Source of the DNA: Halorubrum ruber
Lineage (GTDB): Archaea; Halobacteriota; Halobacteria; Halobacteriales; Haloferacaceae
Length of the DNA: 64,000 nt
NCBI RefSeq assembly: GCF_018228765.1
Contig: NZ_CP073695.1
Coordinates: 2,341,218 to 2,405,217 of the forward strand
Direction of reading: 5' to 3'
The position numbers and the translations under genes were made by a program. The notes beneath the pieces are model-generated. The model made no database searches. It worked only from the letters and a program-made list of their open reading frames with translations, and was not told the DNA's origin. How positions within the stretch are numbered: the stretch's first letter is position 1; every line of letters starts with the position of its first letter. This document shows, one piece after another, positions 1-7,905 of the stretch.

Positions 1-761
1 TGATCGAGGGCGCCGCGGGCGGCCGCGGCGGGGGGAAGGAGGTGCTCTCGGTCGTCCGGACCGCGGATCTGGTCGTGTTCATGCTCTCTGTCTTCGAGAT
101 CGAGCAGTACGACCGGCTCCGCGAGGAGCTGTACGCGACGAACATCCGCCTGGACACCGAGCCCCCGAACATCAACATCCGGAAGACGCACAAGGACGGG
201 CTCGGCGTGACGATGAGCGACGACGTGAGCTTAGACGAGGAGACGGTGAAGCAGGTCCTCCGCGAGTACGGCTACGTCAACGCGAAGGTGACGATTCCGC
301 ACGACCTGACCATCGACGAGCTCGTCGACGCCGTGATGGACAACCGCGAGTACCTCCCCTCGATGGTCACCGTCAACAAGGCGGACCTCATCGACAAGAG
401 CTACCTCCCGACGGTGAAAGAGGAGCTGCGCGAGCGCGACCTCGACCCCGAGGAGGTGCTCTTCATCTCCGCCGAGAAGGAGCTCGGCCTCGACGGCCTG
501 AAGGAGCGCCTCTGGGAGGAGCTGGGCGTCATTCGAATTTATATGGACAAGCCCGGGCGCGGCGTCGACTACGAGGAGCCCCTCATCCTCTTCGAGGGCG
601 ACACCGTGGGCGACGCCTGTTCGAAGCTCGGCGGCGAGTTCGACGAGCGGTTTAAATTTGCGCGCGTTTCGGGTGAGAGCGCGAAACACGACGACCAGCA
701 GGTCGGGAAGAGCCACGAGCTCGCCGACGAGGACGTGCTCCGGATCGTCGCTCGGAAGTAG
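1..761 (+). CDS. DRG-family GTP-binding protein (5' end outside window)
   Basis: Partial gene: the frame is open at the window edge (first full codon at base 3), so the P-loop lies outside. The visible part begins in the conserved segment GRGGGKEVLSVVRTAD, carries the guanine-specificity motif NKAD and a following ISAEKE (G5), and ends in a TGS domain running from about IRIYMDKPG to the stop. This order matches archaeal DRG/Rbg GTPases of the OBG superfamily, which are associated with translation. The product acts in the cytoplasm. The visible protein is about 252 residues. Downstream lies the repeat locus at 809-1387 rather than a co-transcribed gene. Confidence 0.93.
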   Translation, partial: IEGAAGGRGGGKEVLSVVRTADLVVFMLSVFEIEQYDRLREELYATNIRLDTEPPNINIRKTHKDGLGVTMSDDVSLDEETVKQVLREYGYVNAKVTIPHDLTIDELVDAVMDNREYLPSMVTVNKADLIDKSYLPTVKEELRERDLDPEEVLFISAEKELGLDGLKERLWEELGVIRIYMDKPGRGVDYEEPLILFEGDTVGDACSKLGGEFDERFKFARVSGESAKHDDQQVGKSHELADEDVLRIVARK

Positions 762-808
762 ACTTTTAAATAGACGTTGGCAGCGCTATCGCATCAGGCG
801 CTCTCTCC

Positions 809-1144
809 GTTCGCTTATAAATAGCTGCCAGTCGATCGGTGGTGGCCACCTACAAAGCCCTAGCAGCTCAACTCTACGCAAGTGTCACTGGGACGATGAC
901 CGTAATCCGGCCAGCCGCTCTCTTATAAATACCTGACAGTGGATCGGCGGCGAACACCGCCAAAGCCCCAGCCGCTCGGCCATACGTCGGTGAAGACTGA
1001 CCGACGGCGAACACCGCCAAAGCCTCAGTCGCTCGGCCGTACGTCGGTGAATACCGATTGACGGCGAACACCGCCAAAGCCCCAGCCGCTCGCTTATAAA
1101 CGGTTGCTAGCGGATCGGCGCCGAACACCTCCAAAGCCCCAGCC
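809..1144 (+). repeat. 57-bp tandem repeat array, locus A
   Basis: Four well-kept anchor words AAAGCC(C/T)CAG start at 962, 1019, 1076 and 1133, exactly 57 bases apart. A more diverged unit begins near 809 (anchor at 854). Two units carry TTATAA (about 815 and 1094) and one TTATAAAT (about 922); two middle units have GGC-CATACGTCGG-type sequence there instead. The last unit runs directly into the structured tail at 1145. I see no coding start. The same unit occurs in loci B, C and D of this window. Confidence 0.9.
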
Positions 1145-1387
1145 GCGAGGCGGGCGCACGCTCGCTGCGGTCCTCGGTTAGTCGCTCACTTCGTTCGCTC
1201 CCTCCCTGCGGTCCTTACTTCGCCTGCGCCCGCCTCGCGACTGCCCCTTTGAGTCCCGCCCCGCACAGCAACCGCACCTCACACCTCCCCAGCCTCGCGG
1301 TTCGCGCTCTTTGAGCGCTCACCGCGTCCCTCGCACGTGCTCCTCGCGGCCGTTTAAAAACGGCCGCTCGGAGGCGCGCGCCACCGC
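1145..1387 (+). ncRNA. Structured tail of repeat locus A (candidate RNA)
   Basis: Opens with GCGAGGCGGGCGCA (1145-1158), which pairs perfectly with TGCGCCCGCCTCGC (1225-1238). Next come CTGCCCCTTTGAGTCCCGCC, then a CCGCACCTCACACCTCCCC block, and finally a GC hairpin at 1346-1367 (arms GCGGCCGTTT and AAACGGCCGC). It ends in CGCCACCGC. All blocks recur in order at three other loci. A TATA-like box at about 1094 could start a plus-strand transcript just before the stem. Transcription is inferred. A DNA-level role such as a boundary, or a terminator for the upstream GTPase gene, is equally possible. Confidence 0.5.
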
Positions 1388-1468
1388 ATCGTCTGACCTC
1401 ATTTATACTTCCTCCGTGCCCCCGCGGCCGACCGAAAGGCGCTTTTCGCGGGGCCGCGACCGTCGGGT

Positions 1469-2656
1469 ATGCTCACGGTCGCGCTCGCGGGCAAGCCGAA
1501 CGCCGGCAAGTCCACCTTCTACACCGCCGCCACGATGGCCGACGTCGACGTCGCCAACTACCCGTTCACGACCGTCGACCCGAACCGAGGCGTGACCTAC
1601 GTCCGCACCGAGTGCCCCTGCCTCGACCGCGAGGAGCGCTGCGGGGCGGAGAACTGCCGCGACGGGAAACGGTACGTCCCGGTCGAGCTGCTCGACGTGG
1701 CCGGGCTCGTGCCGGGCGCCCACGAGGGCAAGGGGCTCGGCAACCAGTTCCTCGACGAGCTGACCAACGCGGACGTCGTGTTGAACGTCGTCGACGCCTC
1801 GGGCGCGACGAACGCCGAGGGCGAGCCGGTGGAGGTCGGGAGCCACGACCCCCTCGACGACGTTGACTTCGTCGAGGAGGAGATGGACCTCTGGCTCGCG
1901 GGCATCGTCGACCGCAACTGGGAGGGCGTCGAGCGGCAGTCGCGCTCGCCGGACTTCGACCTCGAATCGGCGCTGTCGGAGATGCTCACCGGCTTCGGCG
2001 CGACCGAGCGCGACGTGACCGCAGTCCTTCGCGAGTTGGAGTACCCCGACGACCCGAAGGCGTGGGACGACGACGACCGCGAGGCGCTCGCGCGGGCGGT
2101 CCGCCGCCGCACCAAGCCCATCGTCGTCGTCGCGAACAAGGTCGACGCGGCGCCCGACGGCGCGGTCGACCGCATCCGCGAGGGGACCGACAAGCCGGTC
2201 ATTCCGGCCACGGCCGACGGCGAACTCGCCCTCCGCCGCGCCGCGGAGGCGGGCGTCGTCGACTACGACCCGGGCGACGAGTCGTTCGAGATCGTCGGCG
2301 AGGTCTCCGAGAGCCAGCGCGCCGGCCTCGACGCGCTCCGCGAGTCGATGGCGGCCCACGGCGGGACGGGCGTTCAGACCGCGCTGAACGCGGCCGTCTA
2401 CGACCTGCTCGACCGGATCACGGCCTACCCGGTCCAGGACGCCGGCAAGTGGACCGACGGGACCGGGAACGTCCTCCCGGACGCGTTCCTCCTGCCCGCG
2501 GGCTCGACCCCGCGGGACCTCGCGTACGCGGTCCACTCCGACATCGGCGAGGGGTACCTCCACGCGGTCGACGCGCGCGCCTCGCGACGGATCGGCGAGG
2601 ACCACGAACTCACCGAGGGCGACGTAGTGAAGATCGTTTCGACAGCGGGCCCCTGA
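1469..2656 (+). CDS. ychF: Redox-regulated ATPase/GTPase YchF
   Basis: A 395-residue P-loop protein of the OBG/YchF group, which in characterised members prefers ATP and binds ribosomes. The P-loop GKPNAGKST is at residues 8-16, the switch region reads DVAGLVPGAHEGKG, an NKVD motif lies near residue 225, and a TGS domain closes the protein (YLHAVDAR, VKIVST). Length fits the archaeal family. ATG at 1469 is preceded by CTTTTCGC about 27 bases upstream, which suggests a leaderless message. It is the first gene after repeat locus A and the second OBG-type GTPase in a row after the DRG gene. Confidence 0.93.
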   Translation: MLTVALAGKPNAGKSTFYTAATMADVDVANYPFTTVDPNRGVTYVRTECPCLDREERCGAENCRDGKRYVPVELLDVAGLVPGAHEGKGLGNQFLDELTNADVVLNVVDASGATNAEGEPVEVGSHDPLDDVDFVEEEMDLWLAGIVDRNWEGVERQSRSPDFDLESALSEMLTGFGATERDVTAVLRELEYPDDPKAWDDDDREALARAVRRRTKPIVVVANKVDAAPDGAVDRIREGTDKPVIPATADGELALRRAAEAGVVDYDPGDESFEIVGEVSESQRAGLDALRESMAAHGGTGVQTALNAAVYDLLDRITAYPVQDAGKWTDGTGNVLPDAFLLPAGSTPRDLAYAVHSDIGEGYLHAVDARASRRIGEDHELTEGDVVKIVSTAGP

Positions 2657-2736
2657 TCGGGGCGGATCGACGCCCTCTCGGTCCTGCCGGGTCCTTCCGG
2701 GCTCCGCCGCGTCCCGCTCCGAGCCCTTGCCGCCGC

Positions 2737-3204
2737 TCACTCCAGCGAGCGCGCGTACGTCACCTGTTTGGGCTCGAACCCCGCGTCCCGGTAGAACCGC
2801 CGCGCGCCGTCGTTGCCCCACTCGCAGGAGACGGTGACGTAGTCGCGGTCGGCCTCGCGAGCCATCTCCGTCACCCGGTCGACGACCGCCGTGCCGTACC
2901 CTTCGTTCCGGTGTTCCGGGTCGATTTCGAGGTTCACGACGTCGAGGTACCGGCCACGCTCTCGGGAGGGTCGGTCACCCGTTTCGAGGGTGACGAACCC
3001 GATCGTCTCGCCGTCGACGACGACGAGGTAGTCGGTCACGTCCGGGTCGTCGAGGTGCGCGCGGAACCCGTCGTCCGGGACGGATCCCGCGTCCGCGTAG
3101 GCGATCTCGTTCAGCGCCGAGTACCGCTCCATCGCCGTCGCGAGGTCGTACCACCGCTCGACGAGGGCGTCGAGGTCGCTCTCGTCGGCCTCCACGAGTT
3201 CCAT
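2737..3204 (-). CDS. GNAT-family N-acetyltransferase
   Basis: A 155-residue single-domain protein with the GNAT fold pattern. A strand and beta-bulge segment (LDVVNLEIDPEHR) is followed by the acetyl-CoA loop RNEGYGTAVVDRV around residues 98-110 and a closing strand (GARRFYRDAGFE) typical of the C-terminal half. Substrate cannot be told from sequence. It lies tail-to-tail with ychF and head-to-head with the amidohydrolase-like gene at 3350, so it is probably transcribed alone. Confidence 0.85.
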   Translation of the reverse strand: MELVEADESDLDALVERWYDLATAMERYSALNEIAYADAGSVPDDGFRAHLDDPDVTDYLVVVDGETIGFVTLETGDRPSRERGRYLDVVNLEIDPEHRNEGYGTAVVDRVTEMAREADRDYVTVSCEWGNDGARRFYRDAGFEPKQVTYARSLE

Positions 3205-3349
3205 GCCGCCCGGTGACGGCGGGCGACCACTTCAGCCTTCGTTCGGCGTGCGTCGGCGTCGCGTCCGGGGCGCCGAGGCGGGCCGAGCGCCCGCCGTGCG
3301 ACCGACAGGCACATGCGGGTCGCCCGAGACGGGCCGGTAGAGAGCGGCC

Positions 3350-4180
3350 ATGCTCGGGCTCGAACACGACTTCCGGATCGTCGACACCCGCGCGACCCTC
3401 GACCCCGACGAGTCGTCGGTCGTCACCCACGGGCGGGACATCTCGCCGGAGCGGCTGGAGCGCGAGATGCTCCAGGCGGGGATCGTTCGCGCGGTCGCGA
3501 GCCCCGGCCAGCGCGCGGCCGGGCGGAGCTACCTCCGCGCGAACAACGCCGTCGCCCGGCTGTCGATCGACCGCCCGTTCGTCGCGTTCGCCCGCCTCAA
3601 CGGCCCCCGCGACCCCGGGACCGGCCCCGTCTCGGTCGTCCGGAACATCCGCGCCGAGCGCGACGACCACCACACCCGGCCGGACGACGTCGAGCAGTAC
3701 TCCTACGACGACCGGTTCCACGGGTTCACGCTGGCGCCCCACGTCGACGGGCTCCCAAACGAGGACGTGCTGGCTCGGCTGGAGGACGCCGACCTCCCCC
3801 TCTTCGTCCACGCGGGCCGGGAGTTCCCGCCCGAGGCGGTCGAGACGGAGCTGCTCGGCTACGACCTCCCGGTCGTGTTAGGGAGCTTCGGGGGCTACCC
3901 CTTAGACGCCGAGCTGATGAACGAGACGCTCGACCTGCTCGACGAGTACGACCGGCTGTACGTCGACACGAGCGCGGTCCGGTACCGCGAGGTGCTCGAA
4001 CGCGGCGTGTTGGAACACCCCGACCGCGTCCTCTTCGGCTCCGGCGCGCCCGACGTCCACCCCAACGTCGGCGTGATGGAGGTGCTCACCCTCGACGTCT
4101 CCGAGGACCTGATGGCCCGCGTGCTGGCGAAGAACCCCGCCCGGCTCGTCCCCGCGCTCGCCGAGGGCGCGGACGTCTGA
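3350..4180 (+). CDS. Amidohydrolase-fold protein with a reduced metal site
   Basis: A 276-residue protein resembling amidohydrolase-2/TIM-barrel hydrolases: the strands and turns LPLFVHAGREF, LGSFGGYPLDAEL, LYVDTSAVRY and VLFGSGAPDVHPN follow the usual barrel order, and the end (VLAKNPARLVPAL) matches the family's terminal helix. The amino-terminal metal motif HxH is absent: the first strand reads FRIVDTRATLDPD. The late Asp of the usual GSD motif is replaced in GSGAPD. So either metal binding differs or catalysis is lost. The pathway is unknown; the next gene (DUF371) is 79 bases downstream on the same strand. Confidence 0.75.
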   Translation: MLGLEHDFRIVDTRATLDPDESSVVTHGRDISPERLEREMLQAGIVRAVASPGQRAAGRSYLRANNAVARLSIDRPFVAFARLNGPRDPGTGPVSVVRNIRAERDDHHTRPDDVEQYSYDDRFHGFTLAPHVDGLPNEDVLARLEDADLPLFVHAGREFPPEAVETELLGYDLPVVLGSFGGYPLDAELMNETLDLLDEYDRLYVDTSAVRYREVLERGVLEHPDRVLFGSGAPDVHPNVGVMEVLTLDVSEDLMARVLAKNPARLVPALAEGADV

Positions 4181-4259
4181 CGGGGCGCACCGCAGCCCGC
4201 GAGCCGCTCCTCGGTGCCGAAGCGACGGCCACTTGTCGCGTCGCCGCCGACCGCCAACA

Positions 4260-4745
4260 ATGAGCGACGAGGATGCAGACGCCCCGCGGACCGGCGACGA
4301 CGACCCCTACGTCGAGGTCGTCCGCGCGGTCGGCCACGAGAACGTCACCGCCGAACACGCGAGCACGTTCGAGCTCACGACCGACGACTGGCTCACCCCT
4401 GCCGGCGACTGCATCGTCGGCGTCGAGGCCGACCGGACGCCTCGGGACTTCTCGACCGAGTTCCGCGAGGCGTGTCGAGACGCGGACGCGACGATCGAGG
4501 CGACGCTCGTCGTCGACGCCGGCGACGAGACGTTCGAGGAGACGATCACCGGCCGCGGCGACCCCGACCTCGCGCTGCTCGACGACCGTTCGATGGTCGG
4601 CCGGACGAGCGACTACACGGATGACGAGCGCACGATACTCGTCGACGGCGACGGCGCGGCCGCCGACCTCGACCGCGACCTCGTCGCCGCGCTGGCCGAC
4701 GGTGCGGACCTCACGCTCCGGTTGGCGGTCGAGCCTGGCGAGTGA
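4260..4745 (+). CDS. DUF371 domain protein
   Basis: A 161-residue archaeal protein recognised from the DUF371 signature: VRAVGHENVTAEH, then FELTTDDWLTPAGDCIVGV, and later RTSDYTDDERTILVDGD. Biochemical function is not established. ATG at 4260 is chosen over the in-frame codon at 4233 because the DUF371 pattern starts soon after MSDEDAD and the extra residues (MSRRRRPPT) look like read-through of upstream sequence. Strongly acidic, as expected for a haloarchaeal cytosolic protein. Confidence 0.85.
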   Translation: MSDEDADAPRTGDDDPYVEVVRAVGHENVTAEHASTFELTTDDWLTPAGDCIVGVEADRTPRDFSTEFREACRDADATIEATLVVDAGDETFEETITGRGDPDLALLDDRSMVGRTSDYTDDERTILVDGDGAAADLDRDLVAALADGADLTLRLAVEPGE

Positions 4746-4858
4746 CTGCCACGGCGGAACCGTCTCAGTCGCCAGCCGCCGTCACGAAACCTGACAACCC
4801 TAAATGAGTTTATGGTTGTTCCGCAACCCTTTTGCGGGGGTCGCGGGATGAACTGTGT

Positions 4859-5116
4859 ATGAGCGACGTGAAAGCGGAACTCCGCGAACAGTTCTTAGAG
4901 GCGTTCGGCGGCGCAGACTTCCCCGTCGAGAACCAGATGGACCTCGTCCCCGCGCTGCCGGACGGCCCGGCGACGAAGTTCGAGGCCGGCGACGTGAGCT
5001 TCACCGCGATGGAGATGGCGGCGAAGCTCGGCAGCGAACAGGAGTTCCCCTACGACACCGCCGAGGAGCTCGTCGACGACATCCTCGACGGGCTCGAATC
5101 GAAAGGGATGATTTGA
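4859..5116 (+). CDS. MTH865-like family protein
   Basis: An 85-residue protein matching the MTH865-like family (small helical archaeal proteins of unknown role): MSDVKAELREQFLEAF, ADFPVENQMDLVPALP and ELVDDILDGLESKGMI are the recognisable segments. The start at 4859 is preferred over GTG/ATG codons further up because a CTTTTGC box lies about 27 bases before it. An inverted repeat CCGCAA-CCCT-TTGCGG overlaps that promoter (about 4820-4837) and could be an operator or chance. Monocistronic by spacing. Confidence 0.82.
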   Translation: MSDVKAELREQFLEAFGGADFPVENQMDLVPALPDGPATKFEAGDVSFTAMEMAAKLGSEQEFPYDTAEELVDDILDGLESKGMI

Positions 5117-5221
5117 GCCGGCCGACCGCCACGGAACGTTTCTATCGACGCTCCGCGCTTTTCGGTTCCGTAGCCGACGCGCCGGCGGGAGGTTGATTAC
5201 CGCGGAGCCGCTACGGCGGGT

Positions 5222-5995
5222 GTGTTCGCCGAGCTCACGACGCTGGTACCGCGGTGGGTCCTCTGGGGGGTCGGCCTCGGGATCGCCGCCACCGGGGTGG
5301 TCGCGGTCGCCTTCTACCTCGGGGACCGGTTCGTGCCGGCTCCGGCCGCGTCGGCCGGCCGCCGCGGCGCCGCCGGCGACGAGCGCCGCCGCCGCGAGAT
5401 CCGGACGTACCTGACCGCGGCCGGCGAGCGGTTCGCGGAGGACCACGCCTTCGACGACGTCTCTGTCCCCTTCTACCTCCCCGAGCGCGGCGTCGCGATC
5501 ACCTTCGACGCGCACGACTACTTCCGCTTAGAGGGCGAGGGCGTCTACACCGTCCTCTGTGAACACGAGATGCCGGGCCGCGGGCTCGGCCGCCGGCTCC
5601 CGTTCGACGTCGACGAGCCCGACTGGGCGACCGACGAGTCGACCCGATCGAGCGCCGGCCGGTCCGGCCGCTTCGGCGGCGGCCGCTTCGGCGGTGCCCG
5701 CTCCGCCACCGGCCGCTCGGCCGGCCCCTCACGGCCGGGCGGCCCCGCCGGCCGGACCGACCCCGTCGGCGACGCCTTCGACGAGCTCGGCGTCTCGCGC
5801 GACGCAGACCTCGACGCGGTGAAGGGCGCCTACCGCGAGCGCGTCAAGGAGACCCATCCGGACCAGGGCGGCGACGAGGAGTCGTTCCGTCGCGTCCGCG
5901 AGGCGTACGCGACCGCCCGCAACCACGTCGACGGCGGTCCGGCCGACCGCGACTCGGACCGCCGCCGCGAGCGTCAGACCGGGTACGGGCGGTGA
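5222..5995 (+). CDS. Membrane-anchored J-domain protein
   Basis: 257 residues with GTG start. One hydrophobic segment near the amino terminus (about residues 10-32, WVLWGVGLGIAATGVVAVAF) suggests membrane anchoring. A soluble middle part (residues 60-140), a Gly/Arg/Ser-rich linker (GGGRFGGARSATGRS) and a carboxy-terminal J domain with the HPD tripeptide in KETHPDQGGDEESF follow. The J domain would stimulate an Hsp70 ATPase; the client is unknown. It overlaps the phosphoesterase gene by four bases (GTGA), so the two are probably translationally coupled. Confidence 0.85.
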   Translation: MFAELTTLVPRWVLWGVGLGIAATGVVAVAFYLGDRFVPAPAASAGRRGAAGDERRRREIRTYLTAAGERFAEDHAFDDVSVPFYLPERGVAITFDAHDYFRLEGEGVYTVLCEHEMPGRGLGRRLPFDVDEPDWATDESTRSSAGRSGRFGGGRFGGARSATGRSAGPSRPGGPAGRTDPVGDAFDELGVSRDADLDAVKGAYRERVKETHPDQGGDEESFRRVREAYATARNHVDGGPADRDSDRRRERQTGYGR

Positions 5996-6759
5996 CCGAC
6001 TCACCCCCTGACGCCGACGTCGCGTTCGCCGAGCGCGCCGTGTACCTCTCGGACGCCGACGCGCTCGTCGTCGCCGATCTCCACGTCGGCCGGGGCGAGG
6101 CCTCCGCCGTCTCGCTCCCGCTCGGCGAGCGCGCTGACCTCGTCGACCGGCTCGGGGCGCTGCTCGACCGGTTCGACCCCGCGACGGTCGTCGTCGCCGG
6201 CGACGCGGTCCACACCTTCGACCGGGTCACCGACAGGGCCCGCGAGGCCTTGGACGCGCTCCGCGACGGCTGCGAGGCGAGCGGCGCCGCCCTCGAACTC
6301 GTCGCGGGCAACCACGACGCCGCGCTCGCGGACGCGTGGGACGGACCGGTCCGCGAGGAGTTGGTCCTCGAGGCGTCCGGAGACAGTTCCGATGGCGACA
6401 GCCCTCGAACCGTCGTCTGTCACGGCCACGAGGCCCCGTCCGCGCCGGCGGACCGGTACGTGATCGGCCACGTCCACCCGACGATCGAGATCGAGGGCGA
6501 CCGCCGCCCCTGCGTCCTCCGCGGCGAGGGGACCTACCGCGGCGCCGACCTCCTCGTGTTGCCCGCGTTCACCCGGCTCGCCCCGGGCGTGGCCGTCAAC
6601 GACATGGGCACCGCGGCGTTCGACTCCCCGCTCGTCACCGACGCGGACCGACTGGCGCCGGTCGTGATCGACTCGCCCCCCGACGGCGGCGACGGCGGCA
6701 GCGACGGCGGGGAGCCGCTCCGGTTCCCGCCCCTCGGCGAGTTCCGTGAGCTGTTGTGA
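5992..6759 (+). CDS. Metallophosphoesterase
   Basis: 255 residues with the full calcineurin-like phosphoesterase motif series: ADLHVGRGE, VVAGDAVH, GNHD and VIGHVHP, i.e. the di-metal ligands D/H, D, N/H and H. It resembles the archaeal/bacterial ICC-like group often found beside DNA-repair helicases, but no helicase is present here. The GTG start at 5992 lies inside the stop of the J-domain gene. A Gly/Asp-rich stretch (DGGDGGSDGGEP) precedes the end. Substrate unknown. Confidence 0.9.
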   Translation: MTDSPPDADVAFAERAVYLSDADALVVADLHVGRGEASAVSLPLGERADLVDRLGALLDRFDPATVVVAGDAVHTFDRVTDRAREALDALRDGCEASGAALELVAGNHDAALADAWDGPVREELVLEASGDSSDGDSPRTVVCHGHEAPSAPADRYVIGHVHPTIEIEGDRRPCVLRGEGTYRGADLLVLPAFTRLAPGVAVNDMGTAAFDSPLVTDADRLAPVVIDSPPDGGDGGSDGGEPLRFPPLGEFRELL

Positions 6760-6791
6760 ACGCTTTTGGTCTGTCGTGCGTACTGTGAGCT

Positions 6792-6986
6792 ATGAACACG
6801 GAGAACGCCTGCCTCGGCTGCGGCGAGCCGTTCGACTGGGGGGACGGCGAGTGCCCGGAGTGCGGCTGGGACCGGGACGAGTGGGCCGCGAGCGGTCGGC
6901 ACGGACTGGAGAAGGAGGGCCACGGCGAACCCGAGGAGGAGGGCGGGTCCGGCGGCGGGCTCGGCGGCCTCGGCCCGATCCGCTGA
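6792..6986 (+). CDS. Small CxxC zinc-finger protein
   Basis: A 64-residue protein with two CxxC knuckles in the first 25 residues (CLGC...CPEC), expected to bind one zinc ion, followed by an acidic/Gly tail (EEEGGSGGGLGGLG). ATG at 6792 is 32 bases after the phosphoesterase stop, so it may be the third gene of that unit. Small zinc-finger proteins of this kind are common in haloarchaea; no specific function can be assigned. Confidence 0.75.
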   Translation: MNTENACLGCGEPFDWGDGECPECGWDRDEWAASGRHGLEKEGHGEPEEEGGSGGGLGGLGPIR

Positions 6987-7029
6987 GGCGGGAGAACGCG
7001 ACGGGGGCAAGGAACGGGCCGACCGTGAG

Positions 7030-7905
7030 TCAGTCGTCGCTGCTCAGCGTCCACGTCGAGGTGAACTCGTCGACGTCGCCGTCGTACGCGGACAGCTCGC
7101 CGCCCGACTGATCGACGTACGACGCGCCGGACCCGTCCGGGCCGTCGGGGCCGTGGCGCGCGCGGTGAAGCGCGTCGCAGACGGCGCCCTGTCCGCCCAT
7201 GTTCACGCTCGCGAGCCGGGAGCGCTTCTGGACCACGTCGAGTCGCTCGGCCGGGATCGGGTCGCCCTCCGGCGTCAGGAACAGCGTGTCGTCGGGGCCC
7301 GTCACGTGGCCGCTCGTCTCGACGCGGTCGAGGTAGTCGGCGATCGGGTCGGCGTCGACGACGACCGAGAGCCCGCCGAGGTCGACGTGCGCCTCGTCGC
7401 CGGCGACGTCGACGTCCGAACGGTCGAGCGCGACGACCTGTTCCGGGTCGACGGCGGCGTCGAGCAGCGCGTCGACCGCTGCGCGCTGCGTCGAGACGCG
7501 GGCCTTGTCGGCGATGGCCGCGCGCACCTCAGCCACTCCGCCGTCCGCGTCCGGGAAGGTCTCGCCGAAGGTGTCGCGAGCGTTGACGCCGGTCGTGATC
7601 TCCGCGCCGTGCATGTGGTCGCACAGCTCGATTCGCGCCTCGTCGGCCCAGTCGAGCCCCTCGACTTCGTCGCGGGCGTCGGTCGCCATCATCCACGCGA
7701 AGGCGGGCGAACACCACGCGGTCGGGAGCGTGAACCGGACCTCGACGCGGCCGCCGTCGATCTCGATCGCGTCGATGTAGTCGAGTTCGACGATGGAGCG
7801 GGCGAGCTCCGGGTCCTCAACGCGGTCGAGCCGCTCGATGACCGCCTGTCGCTTCGCGGGATCGTCGCCCGCGCCGCTCGTCGGGTCCGCGCTGCTCCCC
7901 GACAT
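7030..7905 (-). CDS. MIP18/DUF59-type iron-sulfur assembly-like protein
   Basis: 291 residues. The first ~120 residues match the MIP18 (DUF59, PaaD/SufT-like) fold: ERLDRVEDPELARSIVELDYI, then the strand VEVRFTLPTAWCSPAFAWMM with the conserved Cys in a PTxxC context. The rest has no family I recognise and ends in an acidic tail. Stop and start are fused with the upstream amidohydrolase gene as TGATG, implying translational coupling. In actinobacterial propane/acetone-type monooxygenase loci, amidohydrolase and DUF59 genes sit together with an alcohol dehydrogenase (from memory); a metallocentre-assembly role is inferred from that. Confidence 0.8.
   Translation of the reverse strand: MSGSSADPTSGAGDDPAKRQAVIERLDRVEDPELARSIVELDYIDAIEIDGGRVEVRFTLPTAWCSPAFAWMMATDARDEVEGLDWADEARIELCDHMHGAEITTGVNARDTFGETFPDADGGVAEVRAAIADKARVSTQRAAVDALLDAAVDPEQVVALDRSDVDVAGDEAHVDLGGLSVVVDADPIADYLDRVETSGHVTGPDDTLFLTPEGDPIPAERLDVVQKRSRLASVNMGGQGAVCDALHRARHGPDGPDGSGASYVDQSGGELSAYDGDVDEFTSTWTLSSDD

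Noticed and set aside
809-1144. The tandem arrays as a CRISPR
   Set aside because: Units are contiguous 57-bp repeats without unique spacers, they are imperfect, and no cas gene is nearby.
1403-2821. A 472-codon minus-strand reading frame over ychF
   Set aside because: It mirrors the plus-strand YchF gene; its product is Arg/Val/Asp low-complexity sequence typical of antisense frames in GC-rich DNA.
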